In this document: in pieces, positions 1 to 11,560 of the stretch
Position numbering within the stretch: position 1 is the stretch's first letter
Layout: each line of letters begins with the position of its first letter
Source of the DNA: Mactra quadrangularis
Taxonomy: Eukaryota > Mollusca > Bivalvia > Venerida > Mactridae
Direction: 5' to 3'
DNA length: 64,000 nucleotides
Assembly: GCA_025267735.1 (NCBI GenBank)
Contig: CM046295.1
Location: 10,365,167-10,429,166 of the forward strand
Notes under the pieces: model-generated
Seen by the model: only the letters and a program-made list of their open reading frames with translations
What the model was told of the DNA's origin: nothing
The model's database searches: none
Program-made: the position numbers and the translations under genes

Positions 1-505
1 AAACGTACATAATGAACGGGAAAAAAACGGCATGCTTATTGTGTGTCTGTTATCGTTTTCAAGGTAAGAAACGTTCATAAAAGTAAGAAACAACGTCATG
101 TCTTTTCTGTGTTAATTTTCTAATTAAGGACATAAACACAACTGTGTCATGGAAAACACAGCAAATCTTATTGTGTGTCTGTTATCGTTTTAAAGGGCAG
201 AAACGTTTATGATTCATAGAATAAAACAGGATGTCTTAGTGTGAGTCTGTTATCTCATTGAAGGACATAAACTAACATGAGCTTAGGAACAACATCAAGT
301 CTTATTGTGGGTCTGTTATCTTATTGAAGGACATAAACTTACATGATTTATAGAAAAAAAATTCTTATTGTGAGTCTATTATCTTATTGAAGGACAGAAA
401 CGTGTATGATTTATAGAAAAAAAACAGGATATTTTATTGTGTCTGTTATCTTATTAAAGAACATAAACTTACATGAGCTTAGGAACAACGGTATGTTTTA
501 TGGTG
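1..505. repeat. Minisatellite, ~66-bp unit, cut by window edge
   Basis: About seven degenerate units of roughly 66 bp run from the left edge. Each contains TCTTATTGTGTGTCTGTTAT followed by a variable tract, then an AAGGACATAAAC or AAGGGCAGAAAC segment. Two unit types differ in their 3' halves: one carries GAGCTTAGGAACAAC, the other GATTTATAGAAAAAA. The array probably continues to the left of the window. No coding potential is seen. Confidence 0.8.
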
Positions 506-724
506 AGAAAATATGTCTCATTATTCTAAGTTAGTTCATAAACATTGGTCAATAATATGTCCATGTTATTTAATGCACAAATATGATAATGATTTTGATA
601 AAAAAAAGTAATGCTTGACAGAAATTTGACTCTATGTAAATTAAATGAAATATGCTACTATTCAAATTGCTTTAGTTGTATTTTCGAAGTACTATTTGTA
701 TATGAAACAGAGTTGGTCTCGATT

Positions 725-872
725 TTTTATGGCAGACAGAGGACCTTTATTAACAAGGTCAGCTACTTCTCCAAATACATTATCAATGAAGGAAAATTGA
801 CATTACATGTATAATAAAATTTCCATGGAAGGCTATAACCGCCCGGTCGGGATTCTAGATTTAAACCCCCAG
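725..872 (-). mobile_element. SINE family 1, decayed partial copy
   Basis: This matches the family copies at 9545, 17432 and 31560 in the same orientation: a CTTCTCCAAATA segment, then CAATGAAGGAAAATTGACAT, then TTTCCATGGAAGGCTATAAC and a decayed reverse-complement B box. The tRNA-like head is lost or unrecognisable beyond about 870. Confidence 0.6.
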
Positions 873-2004
873 CGCAATAACAACGGGGCTACAGCTCTAG
901 CTTATCGTAATGTATGATAGGATAGACAAACACAAAAGTTCTAAAAAGCGACAATTCGTTATTGTAGTATGTGACAGGCTATGGTGACTATTTGGCAATT
1001 GATATGACATACAAAAATTGATGGATGGCAGGCTCAAAGTCGCAACTTAGTTAATATTGTACGCCCATACATGAAGGTGTTTCCTCAGCCACTCTAAAGT
1101 ACATGTGTAAGTTTATATTTGATTACTAAAACTATCCAAATAAATCAGTCAATGCATTAGTCTTACACTTAAGGCATAAAGTAAACAAGAGGCAGTGTTG
1201 AGAATACTCTCTATTTTGAGCTATGTTAGCTAATTACTAGCCAAAAACTAGGCTTAAAAACGAATAATTATTATTGTCTTAAAATAATATTTTGCTATCA
1301 CATTTTTGGAAACGCAACTATCAGAGCTATTTTTTAAGATCTTAATGAGTAACACGCAATTCGGTCAACGGTAAATATTTATTCATACCACATCAGTGTC
1401 ATAAAAAAGTCATTTTCCCGATAATTTCCAATACAAAGCTCACTTCTGCATAAATTTACTTGATAAAAACTTCTACTTAGAGTGAGTTGTTATCTCGCTT
1501 TCGAGATGAAAAAATGTAATATATGATTTAAATATAAAAGTTTTTAATCTACAATTAGTTGTCATAATACAAGAATTCTTATTAAAATTAAATCAATGTA
1601 TACATTACAAATACAAATTCTTATAAAATAATGTAAGCCCAAGTCTTACGCACATTATTACAAAATCATTTGATTAAAACTGTACGTAAAAAGTACCCTG
1701 TAATGTGTATGAAATCAAGCTTTAATGATTATATCAAGTAGGCCCTATTTGTATCTAATACAGTCGCCTTAGTACTAATAATATCATTAAGATTATTTGT
1801 AAAACATATACATGTATGTCAGAAAAAACTAATCATGGCCGTTACAAAAACATTTGGATAGAGCCCCCATAGAAATCTATTAACGTCCCCGTTTTATGCA
1901 GTAGCATAAAGCGATTAAACCATAGAATTACAACAATAATATGATTAACATCCAAATTCAAATCCTTTTCTATGATAGCTAAAGCAATTACTCTATTTCT
2001 TGAA
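873..2004. other. Non-coding, nothing recognised
   Basis: This is AT-rich sequence. Only short chance reading frames are present, with no splice-bounded conserved peptide, tRNA or clear repeat. Confidence 0.5.
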
Positions 2005-2014
2005 CTAGTATCCG

Positions 2015-2246
2015 TTTTTTTCTCAACTGTCAAAGCTTGAATAATTTCACGGTGACTGAATGCACTGTTTCTGTACTGGTGGCCTAATTGTCATTAAATA
2101 TATCTTGACTAAAACATACCATTGGGCATAAGGAGATTTACTCGATCATAGAACACACTTTTGGAAACTCGTGAATGTATCATGGCGATGATTTTGACAA
2201 ACGCATTCACCGTGAAATTATTCATGTTTTGACAGTTGAGAAAAAA
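2015..2246. mobile_element. MITE with ~40-bp terminal inverted repeats
   Basis: The left arm at 2015-2055 (TTTTTTCTCAACTGTC, then TTTCACGGTGA) is repeated in inverse at 2207-2246 with only a few mismatches. A related shorter copy lies at 31887-32033. No transposase is inside, so it is non-autonomous. The superfamily is not determined because the outer ends and target duplication are unclear. Confidence 0.7.
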
Positions 2247-2836
2247 CAAACTATACCACAAAATAGCCCACCTCAAGTCCGCAGAAAAAATACCCAATTA
2301 TATTCTCCCATTTGCTAAAAAGTTCCAAACTAATTTCCTCTCTTCGAAGTAGAGTCCTATGCAAACCCTCCCAAAATTAAGTAAGCCCCAACCTACATTA
2401 CCTATATTAACCCTATCGCCTACCCCCACCTCCCCTATGACATAGCTTTGCCTTAACTAGGTAAAACTAAAATTTTACAAGCCAGCAAGAATACAAATAA
2501 TAGTGACCAAAGTATTTCGAACCTCTGGTGCTGGGGGATATGAAGCCAATGACTCTTAAAAACCCCAACAGACCGAACCCTCTCCATGGCGGGGATGGGA
2601 CAGTTGGGATATGCATGCGGGGTCTGAGATATCGGTGCAAATCTCAGATCAGACACGGACGACCTGGAGACCAAAGAAAAACAAAACATAATTGATAATA
2701 AATTACATGAATCACAGTAAATTAAGCAACAACAAAATCTAAAAGTTGACTGAACTAGAAATGTCATTTGTTGATAAACAAAGTAAGTGCTATACACGTA
2801 CATCAATTGGATAATGAATTAATCAGTTACTGTTCA
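2247..2836. other. Non-coding; small GC-richer block at 2520-2670
   Basis: A block with higher GC around 2520-2670 (containing CCATGGCGGGGATGGGA) stands out from its AT-rich surroundings and is open on the minus strand for about 117 codons. The peptide matches no family I recognise. It may be an old repeat fragment. Confidence 0.35.
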
Positions 2837-3012
2837 CAAACAAACGCACACTCGCCCGCACATACCCTCACGCATGCTTACTCACACACATACTAACATA
2901 CCCTGGTTCACACGCGCAAGCACACTTACCCGCATATACCCTCGCAAACGCATGCACGCACGTACACACCCCCACATACCCCACACACGCATGCATGCAC
3001 GCACACACTACT
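2837..3012. repeat. Degenerate CA-rich simple repeat
   Basis: The plus strand is an imperfect (CA)n tract with interspersed CGCATG and CCCAC words. The open frame across it is low complexity (His, Thr, Arg) and is rejected as a gene. Confidence 0.8.
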
Positions 3013-4455
3013 TATGTTTCTCACCCACCCACACAGCAAGAGAAACTGACTTATTCAATAGCCAATGGAAGAATAATGTACAATTATAAATGAATGAAAA
3101 TAGATATAAAAAGGGTCCGCCCATTTTATAAGGATGCATCATGGGCAAACACTGGAATGTGACTTCTTTCATAAAAGAGTGATTTAGAGCCCAAATTGAG
3201 TCAAATTTTGAAAAATTCCTAATATTATTCATTTTAGGACAATTAATTATTTGCCAAAATATTCTCAATTTTGCTGTTGCCAAAGATGGGTAGTCTACAG
3301 ATTGCTGACTCAGCACTACTAAGTTTAAGACTTGATCTCGTTGATGAAAGATTAACAAATACTTAAGTTTACAAACAAATGACATATCTAGAAGATAAAA
3401 AGTAAATTAACACTCACCGATTCCTAGTCGAAATGTCTTCCAGCATGTCAGTCATAACCAAAGTGTTTCATATTTACCACAAACTTACGGAGATTCTTCA
3501 ATGGCAGGGGTTTAAATACATGCATACATGTATCAGCTTTCATATTACCTTAACGTAATACAACAGCGCCTCAACTGACATCAGCTGAAAAAGAAAGACA
3601 AAGTTATTAGTAAAAGTTAAAAGTTCAAGTAAAGATGAAAAACTAATAACCTTATATTAGATTAAAGGGATAAGTTGGCAAATGACAATATGTTTTATTC
3701 AATCTAGTTACTTAAGTATAAAGAAACTGCTAAAAGGTTATGCCGACAAACTACACATTACTGTACCTATCATAACAAAATCGTGCTATGACCTCAACTA
3801 TTGTTTTCTAACACAAAAATATAAGAACACTTCACTTTATCCACATGGAAGCAACTATAAGGGTCACCTACACGATCATAAACTCGATCCACAGGGTATA
3901 AAGCCGACTCAATATGCTTTTCACAAAAAGTCTCACGAAAAAAATCTTCGTAAGTCAGTTTCATAAAATTAGCACTTCAAAGTCAGACGGATAATAATCA
4001 TTACAATGGTATAATATTCAAAAAGTATACGCAATTTTACACAATTTGTATAATATTTAGAATTGATAAGCCAAAAATGAGTGTATTATTAATGTATCTT
4101 GCTTTTGACTTACGAACAAACTTATAAACAAAACTTTAACTTTTAACGAGCTCAATGTTAAATATTAGAAACTATACTTCCTTTGTCATATTAGTGAGGT
4201 CATTAGTCGGTGTCATCTAACCAATCTATATACAAGCAGATAATTTTATCATAGCAGTGCTTCCATATCGTTGATCCAATCCATAAAATCATACAATCTG
4301 AAAACAATAAGTCGTTAAAATAAAACATAAAAGCAATGACATTAGTACTAACGCACTCACTCATTGATCAGAGAGCCCCAACTTAGGATACTATATTTAT
4401 TTCATATACAATCAAATTTGTCCGCTGTTGCTTTATTTAGCTGAATAGTGAAAAG
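3013..4455. other. Non-coding, nothing recognised
   Basis: AT-rich. A minus-strand frame of 125 codons at 3008-3385 and a plus-strand frame of 94 codons at 3682-3966 have no recognisable domain and look like chance openings. Confidence 0.45.
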
Positions 4456-4760
4456 CAATCTGATTAAAAACCCGATCTAAAATTTCCTCTCGCCTACTCG
4501 CTAATTAAGGTCTGGCCTTTTTCAAACGAAGGTCACGTCCAGGTGACCTTTTCTCATCATAATATTAATGACGAAATTGTTATGATATGTAACATCGTCT
4601 ACGAAATTCAAATGCGATTGATAGTGATTTCGTCTAAATGAAAGCTACGCATTGATTGGTCGACACAAAGTTCATCTTGACGTGACCTTCCATGGAGACA
4701 GTAGAGATCCTGTACGACAATACTCTACAGGATTTCCGTTTACGGAGATAAAGTGAAAAG
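4456..4760 (+). repeat. Dispersed repeat R1, inverted copy at 21612-22022
   Basis: The stretch reading CCCGATCTAAAATTT, then TCGCCTACTCGCTAATTA, GGTGACCTTTTCTCAT, GATTGGTCGACACAAAG and CAGTAGAGATCCTGTACG appears in reverse-complement order inside Rab27 intron 4 (21612-22022). The copies share several long blocks separated by diverged segments. This looks like an interspersed element of at least 300 bp. No coding region is seen and its class is unknown. Confidence 0.75.
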
Positions 4761-5757
4761 CTACCAGCAACGGAACCTTAAATATGCCATTGTGGGCTGT
4801 TTAATTAGCGGAGACGATGTAAACGGCAATTTTTACTCCAGAAGTTGTCAAATCCTTGAGCACATGGAAAGGTTAGCGAGAAAAAGAAACTGCCAAGGAA
4901 ATATGGCCTATAATGTGCAATTCTAAAGAATTCAACAATCACTAGGCTTGAATTAGTTATTTTAATAAGCTAGCTAGGTGTTCCTATTTTTAATTGCTAT
5001 TCATTAATCTTGTAAAAATAAAAGAAGAAAGCGTTGCTGTTTAGTCAATTCTCGTTACCTCACCTTTTGAAAGTGACGTTAGCTGTTACATTGATTAAAC
5101 TAGTATAACTAATGGTGAAAAATAAATTGAAAGTTGGTCAGAAGATGATCAAAGTAGACACTGAGATATTAAAGTTTATGGCCGCGAGAGTTTTTGCATA
5201 AGACATTTCAGCGGATGGAGAAGGTGCAATAATGTTTTATGTAACGTCAAAATTAAGATGCGAGCGAATCCATAGAACACATTATTAAGTTGTTGTTGCC
5301 TAATTTACAATAATTCAAAAGCAATTCCTTCTCATTTTTGTAATATTTTAAAATGATCCAACGGTTGTTAGAAATTTATATGATATAAATATAGATGATT
5401 TATATTGTATATACCATGTGAAAGGATGGTTGAGGTTCTGTGCCTGAATTTCTTAGAAATGCCCAAAACTCAGGAGCATTAAGGGCCGCCGCCCCCGAGG
5501 CCTCTAATTAGGGCTTTGCCCAGGATCCATCGGGGGCACATACACCCCTCTGGACCCCCAGTCTGCTTTCCCGCCCGCCCAAGTGACAGACATACTTGTC
5601 GACATTACATTAAAAGAAGAACAGGTTTAAAACGAGATTGAGAGCTAGAATCCAATAGTCCGGGTACCAGGGTAACAAGGCTGAGCATGTTAAGTCATTG
5701 GTTGCCAAACAAAATAAAGCATGGACTACCGGTACTTAATTTTTAAAGTAAAATGGA
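4761..5757. other. Non-coding with an isolated GC-rich block (5455-5590)
   Basis: Most of this is AT-rich and featureless. The block near 5455-5590 is markedly GC-rich (GGGCCGCCGCCCCCGAGG, later CCCGCCCGCCC) with GGGGG/CCCC clusters, as in the G-run MITEs at 11291 and 30339. It is probably a repeat fragment, but no ends were found. Confidence 0.4.
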
Positions 5758-5850
5758 AGATTAAAAAATTGGCCCTGACTGGGAATCGAACTTGGTTCTC
5801 CAGGGTGCCAGGCAAGACACAAAACCGCGTCGCGGTTGGGTCAACCCAAC
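5758..5850 (-). mobile_element. tRNA-derived SINE head (family 4), degenerate
   Basis: The plus strand contains CTGACTGGGAATCGAAC, the reverse complement of a pol III B box (GTTCGATTCCCA). Related heads occur at 6885-6960 and 7150-7330. The structure is degenerate, so a functional tRNA is unlikely. Confidence 0.45.
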
Positions 5851-6884
5851 AGGAAGGCAGTTAGAAGTGACCAGCAATCACCACACTTTATAACAGCAAA
5901 CAGTAAAATAATGTTGCAATTATTTTTTCAATATAAATTTATAGCCAGTTTTGAACTGCCTTCAAACCTTATTTAATTATTATCCAATCGTTTAATGATA
6001 TTCTTGTTGGTTGGTGCACCAAAATCAAAGTCCTAACTAGATGTTTGATTTATTTAAATACGCAGACGATCTGTGTTGGAAGACAGACAGTGAACTGTGC
6101 AGCATGGTAAATCGAATAGTATATAATATATCAAATTACCTCGACTTATTTGATAAAATAAAATATATTCCAATTTCATAATTCCTTGTTTCCAACTACA
6201 GTGTATTGTACATTTCAAATTTAAAATGGCGGTAATGTTTTGGCCGTGTTTGATTGGATTTTAGATTGTTGTTGATTTGAATAAGAATAGTCAGAGGTTA
6301 AAGTTCATAGGTGACAAACGTAGATAGGTCAAAGGTATAGACGTACTGTATCCTATTCGGCCATTCACGAGGAATGATATTCATTCAATGAATTAACTAA
6401 GTGTTCCGAATGACTGTACTCTATGCAGACGACATGTTGTTTTTTTAATTTCGAGTCTATTGGTCTGTTGCTTAAGCCTCATTCGAAACACCCTCGACCT
6501 TTCATGAATGAATATTTTTTGTAGCGAATGGCCGAGGATGTTCCGAATGGCTTAAGCCTATCACCACGTATCGCTTCGCCTCCTGGTACCCTCGAATTTA
6601 TATCATTGTTTTGGTGTAAGAAGGGTACCAGGGCAAAAAAAAGCGCTACGTTGCGATATACTAATAGGCAATAGGTCCTACAATTACTAAACATTGGTAT
6701 GCAACCATTCGGAACTCCTCGCTGGGTCGAGGTGTTCCGAATAGTATGTAACCTGGCAACCACCCATGACCGGAAATAAAATCGACCTGAGGACTGCTGA
6801 AGTAAACACTCAAGATAACATAAAAAGTATAAAGATTGCATTATATCTTATATTATATGATTCGGTAAGTCTCGGGCTGAGAAA

Positions 6885-6965
6885 AATATGCAGCCTGACC
6901 GGGACTCGAACCCGGGACCCCTTTTCCATTTACATGGCGATTGCAGTTCTGCCTATGCTTAAGAG
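6885..6965 (-). mobile_element. tRNA-derived SINE head (family 4)
   Basis: GCCTGACCGGGACTCGAACC at 6892 reads on the minus strand as a good B box (GGTTCGAGTCCCGGT). A complete cloverleaf could not be completed, so this is called a SINE head rather than a tRNA gene. Confidence 0.5.
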
Positions 6966-7149
6966 TCGTCTTTAAATACTTCTCCCTATTATATTAACAG
7001 GTACGTACTGTGACAATATGCCCCAAAAATTAGAAAATCGGAATCCCAGTCCCATTCCCAGACAGTTTAAGAAGCAATTAATTACTACAGGCATTTTTCA
7101 ACTATTTAGTCTCGGTCCAAAGTTGTATGCAATTGTTACTGGGTGATAA

Positions 7150-7330
7150 TTAAATTAGCCTGACTGGGACTAGTCCTATATATAAGACCCTCCGTAACTC
7201 ATTTCACATTGGGACATTATTCTGTTACGGCATGTCCCAATGTGAAATGAGTTACGGAGGGTCTTATATATAGGATTAGACTGGGACCCGAACCTGGGAC
7301 GCCCTGCTTAGATGAGCTTTCCGGTCGAGT
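7150..7330 (-). mobile_element. Family-4 SINE split by a hairpin transposon
   Basis: The SINE head resumes exactly after the inserted element: ...CCTGACTGGGAC | insert | GACTGGGACCCGAACC... Removing the insert and one copy of the 9-bp duplication restores a head like that at 6885. Confidence 0.7.
7171..7278. mobile_element. 108-bp hairpin MITE, perfect 43-bp arms
   Basis: Arms 7174-7216 and 7233-7275 are exact reverse complements over 43 bp (TCCTATATATAAGACCC...), separated by a 16-nt loop. The element begins TAGTCCTA and ends TAGGATTA. It is flanked by a 9-bp direct repeat GACTGGGAC (7162-7170 and 7279-7287). Perfect arms point to recent insertion or gene-conversion-like maintenance. The 9-bp duplication would fit Mutator-type transposition, but this is not proven. 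If transcribed, it would fold into a long perfect stem. Confidence 0.88.
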
Positions 7331-8032
7331 ACAAATCCTCCCTAAAAGGTGAACATATTAAAAGACTACCCTAACAAGTAACGCACACTAGTAATTCCAA
7401 TTTAGATAACGCGAACGCACAGTAAAAAGAATGAAAAGACTCACTGATAATTGTTAAATTCCAGAAATAATTATATTGACAGTCTTTCTATATCAATGTC
7501 GCATATCACAGAACAACGCATTCTTATTTGAATTGGATAAATAAATAAATGAAGATTATAAAAACGTACTGTGAAAACACTAAAAACGAACTGTAAAAAT
7601 TAGATTTTGTCTAAATTTCTCCTTCAGTGACTATAACACACGTTATAAAAACACAGGCGTGGTTAGAAAATAATCCCTGACATTGAAACTGGTTTTAAAC
7701 CGATGAGAAGAATTTAAATCTCGTGCGTGTTGTATCAACAGTGATAGTGGCATTTAAAATTTCCGTGTTTTACACACTCCATTCGGAACTACTCGGCGAT
7801 TGCTGCACAACACACTGATCGTCAGTTTACGGAATCACCCGAATGCTTTTCCGAATGTACTAACGTGTCATGATTAACTCCCCTTAATTAACATTTACAT
7901 TTTATAAAATACGCAGCATTTATTTGCTTTATCAGTTTTTGCTCATTAACCCTTTCCAATGGATTCATGTTACTTGTACTAAAACATTACTAATATTAGC
8001 AATGTAGAATATTCACTTGCAATAAATATCTC
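7331..8032. other. Non-coding, nothing firm
   Basis: CATTCGGAACTACTCGG near 7780 resembles an end of the MITE family found at 15490 and 63613, but no full copy is present. No gene seen. Confidence 0.4.
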
Positions 8033-8334
8033 TGGGTATAACTCCATAGCAACATACTGTGTATATGGCATATCACGGCGAACAGTCAACCTACTCAGCG
8101 TTTCTGGAAATGCTAAATCTCTGGACTTAGTAGCTAATCAGTTACTAGGCACACACTTTCGTCAGAGATTGACAACTGCCATACGTTTTTTTAGAATTAG
8201 AGGTAAAAAGAATAATTGTCTTTGAAATTTGTTCATGACAAAACTTCACGAACGAATGCGCCATCCAGAAATCGAACTTAGGACACCTCGATTGGTAGAC
8301 TTGTGAGCTACAAACTGAGCTACCAGTGCGGGCT
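8033..8334 (-). mobile_element. SINE family 2, near full length
   Basis: tRNA-derived SINE in reverse orientation. The tRNA-like head is at 8260-8334 (reverse complement of an A box, GAGCTACAAACTGAGCTACC, and of a B box, AAATCGAACTTAGG). The body includes CTAAATCTCTGGACTTAG and the tail lies near 8033. It matches copies at 18215, 26485 and 51683. Confidence 0.8.
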
Positions 8335-8730
8335 ATGTTTTTAAAGATAACCAGAAAAGTCTGCAACCTGGTTCTATAACGCAGTAGGCTGCGTACATAA
8401 ATTCAAATCTAGCGCCCACACTTATAACTAGTTCTAGTCTCATCAAGTTATACCCTTCAATGAAACGAATATACTTATTACATAAACGATAGGAAGGACA
8501 AAATATTAAATTTAGCGAAAATCGACACATTTTTATAACATAATGATAAATCTTAATTATCTATCTATTTCATACCTATAGTTTCATTTAGTCAAACCAC
8601 AAGTGAGGCTTTAGACTTTTTGGCAAGTCAACCAACAAGAATATTAGTAAAAGGATTAGTAAAAGATAATGAAAGTATAAAAAAGTATGGTCAAAGCAGT
8701 TAATTAAAACACAAGACAGGCAGGTTTATT

Positions 8731-8766
8731 GTGAAACATGCTCAACCTGTGAAACATGCTCAACCT
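8731..8766. repeat. 18-bp exact direct duplication
   Basis: GTGAAACATGCTCAACCT occurs twice head to tail just upstream of the hAT MITE. Confidence 0.85.
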
Positions 8767-8784
8767 GGCTGATACCCAGACTAC

Positions 8785-9234
8785 TAGGGCTGTGGATCGT
8801 TAAGCAAGTGGCGATCCGATCCGAACCACGATTTATTTGTAGCGATTCACGAATCGAACAACGAATCACATATTAATGGAAAAGCATACAGGAATTCATG
8901 ACATAACAAAAAAGAGAAAAATTACAGAAGCTTTTACTAAATGAGAAACCATGTACTCCAAACATTACTATCAGACGTTTAATGGGCATTTTCAGAGATA
9001 ACATTTTTTTTTCAAATCAAAATTTTGACTCAAGATTATCTGGTCCCAACATAAATTAACGTTTTCATCAGTAGTGCGACTCGTTTTCAGTGATAATTAA
9101 GCTGGAATGTTCCTTCATTTTTTTCTCCAAAATTAGATCGCGATCCGACAAATTGGAACATGACGAATATTCGTACTCGATTTTCTGGTAGAGATCGCGA
9201 TTGCCCGAGTTCTCGGACACTCGCCGCAGCCCTA
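8785..9234. mobile_element. hAT-type MITE (450 bp), perfect 8-bp TSD
   Basis: The element starts TAGGGCTGTGG and ends CGCAGCCCTA. It is flanked by identical 8-bp repeats CAGACTAC (8777-8784 and 9235-9242). An 8-bp target duplication with TAGGG-type ends is characteristic of the hAT superfamily. Internally both ends carry GCGATCCGATCC / GATCGCGAT-like words, probable transposase sites. No transposase frame is present. A truncated inverted relative lies at 10497-10716 and a 113-bp derivative at 21218-21330. Confidence 0.9.
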
Positions 9235-9544
9235 CAGACTACACTAGTTCTAAAGTAGTTTGACAATATTATCTAGGGTAGATCGAAACCATCTTCAATC
9301 AGGTGATCTTCTAAGTAATATTTTTTGACTTGGTATGTCAATCTTAAAAAGACTAATCTTACTTTCAAAAACACGAAAGAATTAATGTATTCATAAATAT
9401 TCCATTAGTGCTTATATAAAAACAAGTAAGTAATATCTACTCTCTTATCTACTGAGCAACATGTATATACTAAACGATTAATTTTGTTTTTCACTAGAAT
9501 AAAAACCCTGGAACTGCATCACGATATAGTGGACTTACACCTAG

Positions 9545-9805
9545 TCAATACAATTTTTAGGTTATTTTACGGCGTCTATCGCACTTAACCTAGCTTTCCT
9601 GGATCCTTGTCTACAACCAGTACTCACCTACCCTTCCATAAAGCCGGAAACGTTTCCATATACCTTATCAATGGAGGAAAATTGACATCATTGTCAAATT
9701 ATCGCGGAAGGGTATAACATCCCCAGGTAGGATTCAAACCCGTACCCCCTTCAGGACACTAGATTCGAGATCCAGGCGCGCTACCAACTGCGTTACCGAC
9801 CGGGT
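9545..9805 (-). mobile_element. SINE family 1, near full length
   Basis: Reverse orientation: the tRNA-like head is at about 9728-9805 (AGGATTCAAACCCG is the B-box complement; GCGCGCTACCAACTGCG the A-box region). The body runs through GGAAGGGTATAAC and CAATGGAGGAAAATTGACAT to a GACGCCGTAAAAT-like 3' end. Confidence 0.85.
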
Positions 9806-10496
9806 TATTTAAAGATACAAAAACATGCCATATTAACAAGATTGTATATTTGTCAACAAAAATGGAAGATTTCGCGTGACATAAATAAAAACACAAATCG
9901 TATACACTTAAGCACGTGGTCGTCTAACCCTGTAAAACAAATCTGGTCTATACACATTATATTTTGCTCATTCTACGACTATTTAATCATGCAACATATA
10001 TATGTATATTTCCTATAATAAATAGTTAAGAAACAACAATTAAATTAGTAATTAAAGAATAATTAAGAAATATCTTAACTCACCATTCCATTCGGTTGTT
10101 TTCCACAGGCACAGCTACATAACTAAACACAACTTGATTTAGATCATTCAGCTAGTAGGCACACAAAACCCGTGATTCACGCTCTATGTACTCTACTTTG
10201 AGTCGTCAATGAATCTAGTTGAGTTAAATAACTTCAACACACTCGTTCCAACCAATTGGTCACACTTCTTTTTACAATCCAAGCTGTCGTTCAAAATAAG
10301 TCTGTTTTTATTTGTATTTCTTATTCAACTGTCAGTATCTCAAACGTGTACCCCGCTGCTTTAAATACTCGATTATATATGGTAAAATAGAAATATTACA
10401 GCGAGAATTTAAAGAAAAACAAGTATTTGTTTATACCTAATATACTGTTATACTGAAAACGAGCCGCATTATTGACGAAAATTTAATAAATTTAAT
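9806..10496. other. Non-coding, nothing recognised
   Basis: AT-rich sequence without splice-bounded coding, RNA or repeat signals that I can support. Confidence 0.45.
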
Positions 10497-10716
10497 TCAA
10501 ACAATGTTATCTCTGAAAATATCCATAATAGAAATGTTTTGAGAGCATGGTTTTCCATATAGTAAAAGCTTCTGTAATTCTTTACAATCTTTTTTGTAAT
10601 TACATGAATTCCTGTGTGCTTCTCCATTAACAAGTGATTCGTGGGTCGATTCGTGAATCGCTACACATGAATAGTGGTTCGGATCGGATCGCCACTTGCT
10701 CAACGATCCAAGGCCC
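10497..10716. mobile_element. Truncated inverted copy of the 8785 hAT MITE
   Basis: The reverse complement of about 8789-9010 is recognisable here: ATGTTATCTCTGAAAATA, TTTACTA-like and TTACATGAATTCCTG segments, ATTCGTGAATCGCTAC and GGATCGGATCGCCACTTGC. Only one terminus (…CAAGGCCC) remains. The open frames in it are shadows of the repeat. Confidence 0.8.
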
Positions 10717-11182
10717 TTATGGGGAACATTATAACCGTTCATTATATCCATTTGACTGTTTACAACAAGGAAATAATGTGTTGATCGAAACCATGATTAT
10801 TAATGTCATTCATCTACATATTAAACTTTGTCTAAGGTCGTTATGTTTGATACAGTTTCTATTGTTTGTAAATGCGATCATGTCAGTGTTATATTAAATT
10901 CGAAATGTTCATTTTAATTTGCCCGTATGGGATTGCAGATTTCATAAAAATAGGATAGAAGAAAGGGAATTTTTGCTGTTCAAATAGCATACAACCGGTG
11001 GCCAAAATATCGCCATGCATCTTACTCTTAGCCAATGTAGCGAAAAAAAATCTGCCCGGGGGGGGGGTATGCCCCGGACGCCTCTAGCATTTGCGCGTAA
11101 ACTAAAAACGACCTAGATACGCGTCTGTTATAGTGGCATAGACCTGTCAAGTTGTTGAGTTGTTGTCGACAAAAAGAGTAAT

Positions 11183-11200
11183 ACATATATATATATATAT
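11183..11200. repeat. (AT)n microsatellite
   Basis: An uninterrupted alternating AT tract of 16-18 bp. Confidence 0.9.
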
Positions 11201-11204
11201 CAGT

Positions 11205-11283
11205 ATTCTCGTACCCCGAGGTTTTCAAGATTCTCGATCTAACTAGTAGCTCGAGAATCCTACTAGACTCTGGGTACGAGAAT
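11205..11283. repeat. Short inverted repeat
   Basis: TATTCTCGTACCC at the left pairs with GGGTACGAGAAT at the right across about 50 bp. It may be a tiny MITE. No duplication is confirmed. Confidence 0.55.
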
Positions 11284-11290
11284 GATAGAT

Positions 11291-11560
11291 CAGGGGCGGT
11301 TCCAGGATTTATTTTTATTTTATTTTTTTGGGGGGGTGGTCCGAACTTTCAACCCAAATTATACACATTTTGCAGAATAATGCGACATATTATATATGAA
11401 AACTGCATAACCATTAATTCTATGTTAAGCACCGAGAAAAATTGCTTCTTGCTACTTAAGTTGACTATCAGTCAAGAAATACGCTAATGGACAGGAACAT
11501 ATTGGAAAGGTCCGGTCCCCCCCCTGACCCCTCCCCCCCCCCCCGCTACAACCGCCTATG
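11291..11560 (+). mobile_element. MITE family M-G (CAGGGGCGG ends), copy 1
   Basis: It begins CAGGGGCGGTTCCAG and ends CTACAACCGCCTATG (imperfect terminal inverted repeats). It shares the internal GCAGAATAATGC and AAGCACCGAGAAAAATTGCT blocks with the copy at 30339-30620. Long G and C homopolymer runs lie just inside the ends. Termini of this type are common in hAT-like MITEs; the target duplication is not clear here. Confidence 0.75.
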
